Shown: in pieces, positions 59,148 to 64,000 of the stretch | How the letters are laid out: each line of letters opens with the position of its first letter | Numbering within the stretch: position 1 is the stretch's first letter | Source of the DNA: Parietichytrium sp. I65-24A | Lineage: Eukaryota > Sar > Bigyra > Thraustochytrida > Thraustochytriidae | DNA length: 64,000 nt | Assembly: GCA_012862575.1 (NCBI GenBank) | Contig: BLSF01000001.1 | Coordinates: 496,001-560,000, forward strand | Direction: 5' to 3' | Position numbers and translations under genes: made by a program | The notes under the pieces: generated by a model | What the model was told of the DNA's origin: nothing | Database searches by the model: none | The model's input: only the letters and a program-made list of their open reading frames with translations

Positions 59148-59876
59148 ATGATTCTCGCGGCAGTCTCCACAGTTGAAAGAAAGAGGAAGATGTCGTGCCT
59201 GGGGAGCGACCCAAATGTACACAAGAGGTGGCGCACGGAAAGCGACTGCACTTCGCTCTTGTCCTCCGACTCTTCGGTGTCTTCCAGCAGCCCGCAAACT
59301 TCGTGCTCAGACTCGGAGGGCGAGACGCCGGTGGACTATGGCCTCCCGAGCGATAAGCTGCAATCAGCTTGCGGGAGATTTTTCAAGGTGGGAGAGAGCC
59401 TTGCTAAGCTTGCAGAACTGAACGATTTCGCTCCGTCTGCGAGCGATGACTTGCTTCGCGATTTCCGCGCGTCAAGCCTCCCTGGGTTCTCATTTGGGCT
59501 ATACGTGTCTCGCCTTGTATACTACCTGGAAGCCTGGCACAAAGAAAGCTCCTTGGACGAGAAGAGCATCGGGTTGCGTGCTCTTGTGATTGCTCTGGTG
59601 TATATTGACCGCATTTTCCAGCTTCACGAGAAAGTCCGTCTGTGCTCCTTTACCATGCATCGACTGCTGTGCACTTCCATGCTACTGGCAACCAAATTCA
59701 TCGAGGACTCACCGCTTTCCAACAGATATTGGGCGCAAGTGTCCGGCCTCTCCCTCACCGAGCTTAACAAGTTGGAGGAGAAGATGTGCAATATGATCAA
59801 CTTCAAGCTCTACGTCCATCCTCACGAGTTCGCAAAGTGCGAAGCTCTCATTCAAGCTGCCGCTGCTGCGAGTTAA
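59148..59876 (+). CDS. PHO80-like (U/P-type) cyclin, copy 2
   Basis: Encodes 242 residues in one exon from the ATG at 59148. A Ser/Asp-rich N-terminus is followed by a cyclin box from about residue 105: YVSRLVYYLEAW, IGLRALVIALVYIDRIF, MHRLLCTSMLLATKFIED, NRYWAQVSGLSLTELNKLE, MINFKLYVHPHEF. It is alignable along its length with the cyclin at 47435-48202, including LRALVIALVYIDRI versus LRTFVLALIYINRI and SNRYWAQVSGLSLTELNKLE versus NSYWARVGGISLEEMNRLE. The partner CDK is not in the window. A nutrient or cell-cycle role is inferred from the family only. Confidence 0.87.
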   Translation: MILAAVSTVERKRKMSCLGSDPNVHKRWRTESDCTSLLSSDSSVSSSSPQTSCSDSEGETPVDYGLPSDKLQSACGRFFKVGESLAKLAELNDFAPSASDDLLRDFRASSLPGFSFGLYVSRLVYYLEAWHKESSLDEKSIGLRALVIALVYIDRIFQLHEKVRLCSFTMHRLLCTSMLLATKFIEDSPLSNRYWAQVSGLSLTELNKLEEKMCNMINFKLYVHPHEFAKCEALIQAAAAAS

Positions 59877-62729
59877 GGCCAGTATGTAACCCCTTGTCTC
59901 GAAAAGCGCGGCCTATTTATTTATTTGCAAGTCCTCGTGTTCGCGCGTATTTATTATTTATTGCCTCTGGACAGGGCATGTCTAAACGTCTTTGTAGCAA
60001 GTAGTCTTTTTTATTTTACTCAAATTAGCACACGTTAACGTTTATTGCCAAAATGTTGTCTTCCGATCAGGGACCTTTCCTCCATTTCACAAATCTCCTT
60101 TTCTGGAGATCCCAGCAATTTGCGCGTGGGTTCTGGCTAGTCTGGCCGCGCAGTCAGAGTCCACTGCTGCATAGCACCAAACATGGCCCTTTCCAGAGTT
60201 TGGAACTCAGGCGAGTTTGCGGTGCTCCTGCTGTGTCGTCAGTTGCAAAGATTCGATCAAGCAAGCGCACTAAAGCGCCTTTGATTTTCCTGCGTCCGTT
60301 GCGCGCTGCACGTGAAAAAAAAAATCTCAGTCAAGCAACTGCACTTTTCGAGTACCTTCTTACCTTTTCATGAATTCGAGATATGCAATCAATGGCGGCT
60401 CGTTCAACCTACATCTTGTCAAGGGTGAACTTGTCTTGGAACCGGCGAGTTTTGCGGGGTCACAAATCGATGTATAATTTGGAACTGTCGCACAAATTTA
60501 AAAAAAGTGATGCGCTGACCACTGATCGCGCTGCCTGTCAGTCCAGCAGCGAAAGAAAGTCAACTTGCTGCAGAATTCTCGAGACTGTGGCAGAAGGCCA
60601 GGGGAAACTCGAAACCAAATGTGTCTTGTGGCACCTTGTGGCTGCAATTTCCAAAGTTCCAAATTCACACTGGCGGGAGGAATGTAAGTCGTGTGTCGTT
60701 TGCCAACCGCCAGTGACCAGTAATGATGACGATAGCGATCCTCACTGTCGATGCATGAGTTGACACGTGATTGAACACGACTCTACGCGTCGAATATCGC
60801 AGTAAGTGAAGCGCATACAAGATGCATGTCTTCGATTGCTACAATTAAAAAGGAATGCAGTCACCGGCGTTCAGCAAAGGTGTCTTCTGGACGCAAAAGC
60901 ATCCTGGCTTTACTAAATTCTACTCTTCGGTCGTTGGGATCGCGAAACATGTGCACTGATTGAAGGGCTCAGCGGGACGTCTCTTTTTCACAGACTTGCT
61001 CGGCCTGCGAACAAGATTTCGAACAGTGCACCCATCTTCATTTTCACAAACTCTGAGACCGCGCAGTCTGCTGGTCAAGCTAAACCATGGATTGGGAATC
61101 GATCGAGTCCAATCTTCACAGCTTCTCAGCACGCAGCACTTACAGTTAACAAGACAGTAAGCAGCGAGGCAAACGCAACTAGCGCACTGGCCTCAACTGC
61201 GTCCTTTTGCTGCTCTAAAACGTGAGAATTTACTGCTTCTGACACACCCGTTGACTTGACCGCGATCTTTAATTTGAACGTCGCAAAGCTTACGGTCAAG
61301 TCACTGACACAGAACTCGCGCAGACAGTGGCAGCGGCGGCTTAGCTGAGCCAAACGGGATCAAATACCACCACTTATCTCCACATCCAACACATCCAACA
61401 TCAAAACATATCAAAACCTCGGCCCAAAACAAACTCACATCGCCCTCCCCGTAACGTCCCGTAACTAAGAGTACACCACCCATCTACTATATCTGGTATC
61501 ACTTCTATAGGCGTTCATGAAAGCACCTACAGTACTCACCACTCTTAACACCCACTATGCAAATCAATTAGCACCACCGCCGCTCTGGCGCAAGCCATAC
61601 ATTGCAAGAAAGCTTTTCCCTTACTACACCCCACTACCAGTATCCACTGGATGCGGTACACACCGGCTCAGGCGCAATAAGCAATTTCGTTAATGGATGA
61701 TTAGCCCCTAAAGGTGGGTACTCCTAGCTACCCGTCAGACTGTAGACCGTGTAGGAGTTTAATTACACAAAACCTTACGAAGGGGGGCACTTGCGGAGTG
61801 CATTGCTGAGCCTACGGTTTGGAGTGTGCAGCTAGCCTTGCAAGTAGGAGTCGGGAGGAAATAGCGAGGAGTGGGAAGTCAATGGATGTCACCGAGTCAT
61901 ACAATGATTGTCACAAGACTCCCTCCTCTGTCTGCTCTGTCTCCGTGTGTCTGTCTCTCTGGGAGGTCGGGATGAGAATTGAAAAGAGTTGGTGCGTGAA
62001 CTTTCCCAAAAAAAAATTTTTTTCATCGCCCGCCTGAGAGAGTCAGAGATGTGTAGAGAGATAGGAATAGATATCGGCACTCTAGTCTAGACACATCGAC
62101 TGCAAGAGAGCCGTGGGCTTTCCGAGTTGGGGTGAGCCAAGAATGAAATTCATGACAACATGAATTTCGGAATGGATGCTGGTAGCGAGCGAGTGAGCGA
62201 GCGAGTGAGTGAGTGAGCGAGTTGGAGTGAGTTGGGAGCGACTGTGATCTCGTGAGATGACTTCACTGTCAATTGATAAGTTTACTGAGTTGTCGTGAGG
62301 TGTGAGTTTTGTGAGGGGCAGGAACGCTGTACTCAGAATACTCAGTACCAAGCTATCTAGGCTTGCATTGGCAATAATTGAGCGCGGGAGAGAGAGCGGG
62401 GAATGTGGATGGGATGGGAAGAGGTCGCAAGGCAACGCCTTTCAACACGCAGCTGCACACCGGCCAAACCTGTGAACGTTTGATCTCTGAAAGAGCATCT
62501 GGCGCCTCGTATTTCGCAGGCCCCGTGTAAAGTAAGGGGCTGATAGTTCCTCCCGAGCTCTGCGGAAAGGTGAACCGTCCAGTTCGTTTTCGTTTCTCCC
62601 CCGGAAAGAGCGAGTGGCAGATTTTCATTACAGAACGTTGACGCCGCCAGTCCAAGGGCAAAGGCGAGCTCAGAGGCGAGAGGTGAGAGGCTCGCTTGTC
62701 GCACGCAAGATACCGACTCGAGCAGCAAC
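59877..62729. other. 2.85-kb non-coding region upstream of the lectin-like gene
   Basis: No domain-supported ORF. Candidates considered were an ATG frame of 126 codons at 60383 (+) and a possible two-exon small gene at 61483-61126 (-), both reported below. Repeats include GAGT/GAGC runs at 62187-62240 (gagcgagtgagcgagcgagt) and GTAC motifs near 62330-62350. Confidence 0.5.
62187..62240. repeat. GAGC/GAGT tetranucleotide repeat
   Basis: Imperfect gagcgagtgagcgagcgagt units, about 490-540 bp upstream of the lectin-like gene. Confidence 0.85.
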
Positions 62730-63872
62730 ATGGTTCGCGCAGTGGTATCCCTCGCAATGGTCGTTGCTGGGCTGCTCGCAGAGAGCGCTGACGCAGCAAG
62801 CTATAATCTGTCACCAACAGAGGGAGAATGCATTACAAGCACTCTCACTTCTGGCGATGAAATCGGAAGCTATTGGGTGTTTAATGGAGAGCAGATCTCG
62901 CAAATAAACTGCAATATTCAGGAGCTGAGGGCGGTCATTGCGACAGGGACCTTCACACTGACATCGACTTTCCGGGTCAATACATTCATCGGGTCTCCAG
63001 GAAAGTTTTACATGATTGATAATCAGGATGGCTTCCATGTGCATCCTTCGTCTGGAGCTGTATACTCCAGAATCCACAAGTCGGAAACTGAACGGTCGTG
63101 TGATTACACCCCACAGATCACGACCGGAGTTTGGTATGATTTCACATTGGCATGTAATTCAGGAACCTGCACCAAGTACATTGGTTCTACCGAGTTGTGC
63201 ACGTTCTCCAGTGACTTTTCTCAACTGTCGGGGTCCAACACCCTATACATTGGCGGGGCGCCAACGGTGGGGTACTCCAACGCGCACCTTCGCGGGCTCT
63301 ACTGGGTAGACACCTTTCAACTTCCAACGGCCAATCCGACTTCAAATCCAACTAATCCTCCGGCCACCAGTCCCCCAACCAGTCCGGTCGCGAGTCCAAC
63401 CACTCCAACAAGCTCCCCGACAAAAAACCCTACGATGCAGGGACAAACGTACTCCCCCACAATTTCGACGCCCTCCGTTGCCCCAAGCCTCTCAATATCG
63501 CCCAAGCCACCCACAGACTCGCCAGGCACCGAAGACGCGGAGGGCAAGTCCAGCAACGACTCGCTTCTCTATGTGTGCGTCATCTTTGCTGTCGTTGTCA
63601 TCATCGTTGCTGGTGTGTACTACAGAAAGGGCCGCAACCAAGCTCAACAGTCGGCGATGTTGCCCAATCCGGAGTACGGCGGGGGCGGCCACAGCTCTAA
63701 AGTTACGTTCAGGACAGACAGGAGTACCGGCGCTTCGACTCAGTTTGACAGTGCGGACTTTCGTTCGCATGAGTCAGTGTCCACTACTAGGTCATCGAGG
63801 AGGCCGTTGTTTCGCTTTACATTCCGGCCAGTTTCAAAACCCGTCAACGAAAAGCTGCAGCTCGAAGTCTGA
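62730..63872 (+). CDS. Type I membrane protein with lectin/LamG-like ectodomain and Pro/Thr stalk
   Basis: Encodes 380 residues. A signal peptide (residues 1-23) precedes a beta-rich ectodomain of about 175 residues (YWVFNGEQISQINCNIQ to LRGLYWVDTFQLP) resembling a concanavalin/LamG-like sandwich. It has Cys pairs and ends in the GLYWVDTF pattern seen in such folds. A Pro/Thr/Ser-rich stalk follows (about 200-270; PTSNPTNPP, SPTKNPT), of a style common in stramenopile surface proteins and probably O-glycosylated. One transmembrane helix (about 283-303, YVCVIFAVVVIIVAGVYY) leads to a basic, Ser-rich cytoplasmic tail with an NPEY motif that fits endocytic sorting. It is a likely cell-surface glycan-binding or adhesion protein; the ligand is unknown. 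Confidence 0.78.
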   Translation: MVRAVVSLAMVVAGLLAESADAASYNLSPTEGECITSTLTSGDEIGSYWVFNGEQISQINCNIQELRAVIATGTFTLTSTFRVNTFIGSPGKFYMIDNQDGFHVHPSSGAVYSRIHKSETERSCDYTPQITTGVWYDFTLACNSGTCTKYIGSTELCTFSSDFSQLSGSNTLYIGGAPTVGYSNAHLRGLYWVDTFQLPTANPTSNPTNPPATSPPTSPVASPTTPTSSPTKNPTMQGQTYSPTISTPSVAPSLSISPKPPTDSPGTEDAEGKSSNDSLLYVCVIFAVVVIIVAGVYYRKGRNQAQQSAMLPNPEYGGGGHSSKVTFRTDRSTGASTQFDSADFRSHESVSTTRSSRRPLFRFTFRPVSKPVNEKLQLEV

Positions 63873-64000
63873 AGAAGCCCATATTATCTGAATTCTGACA
63901 ATCTATGTGGACCTTTTTTGTCCGCTATAGCCCAGCAACAAGCTAGCTAGGCTAGAGCACGCGAATACATGGAGTTGACATGCTGCGCAGAGTCATTGAG

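Noticed and set aside
60383-60763. 126-codon ATG frame on the plus strand
   Set aside because: No domain, signal peptide or similarity could be seen, and composition is not gene-like. Kept out for lack of support.

Overview
This is a nuclear DNA window from a gene-dense unicellular eukaryote. Long intron-free or intron-poor ORFs encode typically eukaryotic proteins: a syntaxin 5-type SNARE, TSR1, EDEM, a type II pantothenate kinase, XRCC2, an STK19-type protein, an NADPH oxidase and a four-domain voltage-gated cation channel. The few introns I could place are GT-AG, mostly 75-170 nt, with one of 472 nt. A Pro/Thr stalk of the 'PTSNPT' style on a membrane lectin-like protein, PHO80-like cyclins and low intron density suggest a stramenopile, possibly a thraustochytrid or other labyrinthulomycete. 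That assignment is inference; no rRNA or organelle marker is present.

Layout. 0-5.6 kb: a WW-WW-PH-SAM adaptor (+), convergent with an NCOA5-like RRM protein (-, one intron), then a secreted or type I membrane orphan (-). 5.6-8.4 kb: non-coding, with a duplicated ~200 bp segment. 8.4-10.4 kb: a Cys-rich type I membrane protein (+). 10.4-13.8 kb: non-coding, with a second duplicated segment. 13.8-19.9 kb: the 2016-residue four-domain channel (+), convergent with TSR1 (-). 23.9-25.7 kb: XRCC2 and a VOC/glyoxalase-fold protein (+). 28.5-33.1 kb: an NADPH oxidase with N-terminal WW and SH3 domains (+), a fascin-like fragment, and a PhyH-type dioxygenase (+). 33.3-36.5 kb: a large EF-hand orphan (-). 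37.6-38.7 kb: STK19-like (+). 38.9-42.7 kb: two tandem paralogous multi-pass membrane proteins (-). 44.8-48.2 kb: EDEM (+) convergent with a PHO80-like cyclin (-). 50.8-53.4 kb: a mitochondrial carrier (+, one intron) convergent with syntaxin 5 (-, two introns). 54.2-56.7 kb: a methyltransferase/zinc-finger fusion (+) convergent with pantothenate kinase (-). 59.1-59.9 kb: a second PHO80-like cyclin (+). 62.7-63.9 kb: a lectin-like type I membrane protein (+).

The genes do not form one pathway. Recurring themes are signalling and redox at membranes (channel, NOX, WW/PH/SAM adaptor, EF-hand protein), secretory-pathway function (syntaxin 5, EDEM, several signal-peptide membrane proteins) and genome maintenance (XRCC2, STK19). 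Convergent partners lie 0.2-0.45 kb apart while upstream regions run 0.9-3.5 kb. Several upstream regions carry purine (GA) tracts on the coding strand. The most novel item is the WW-SH3-NADPH oxidase, which joins protein-interaction modules like those of the animal NOX organizer/activator subunits to the catalytic subunit in one polypeptide. No transposon coding sequence, tRNA, rRNA or CRISPR array was recognised.
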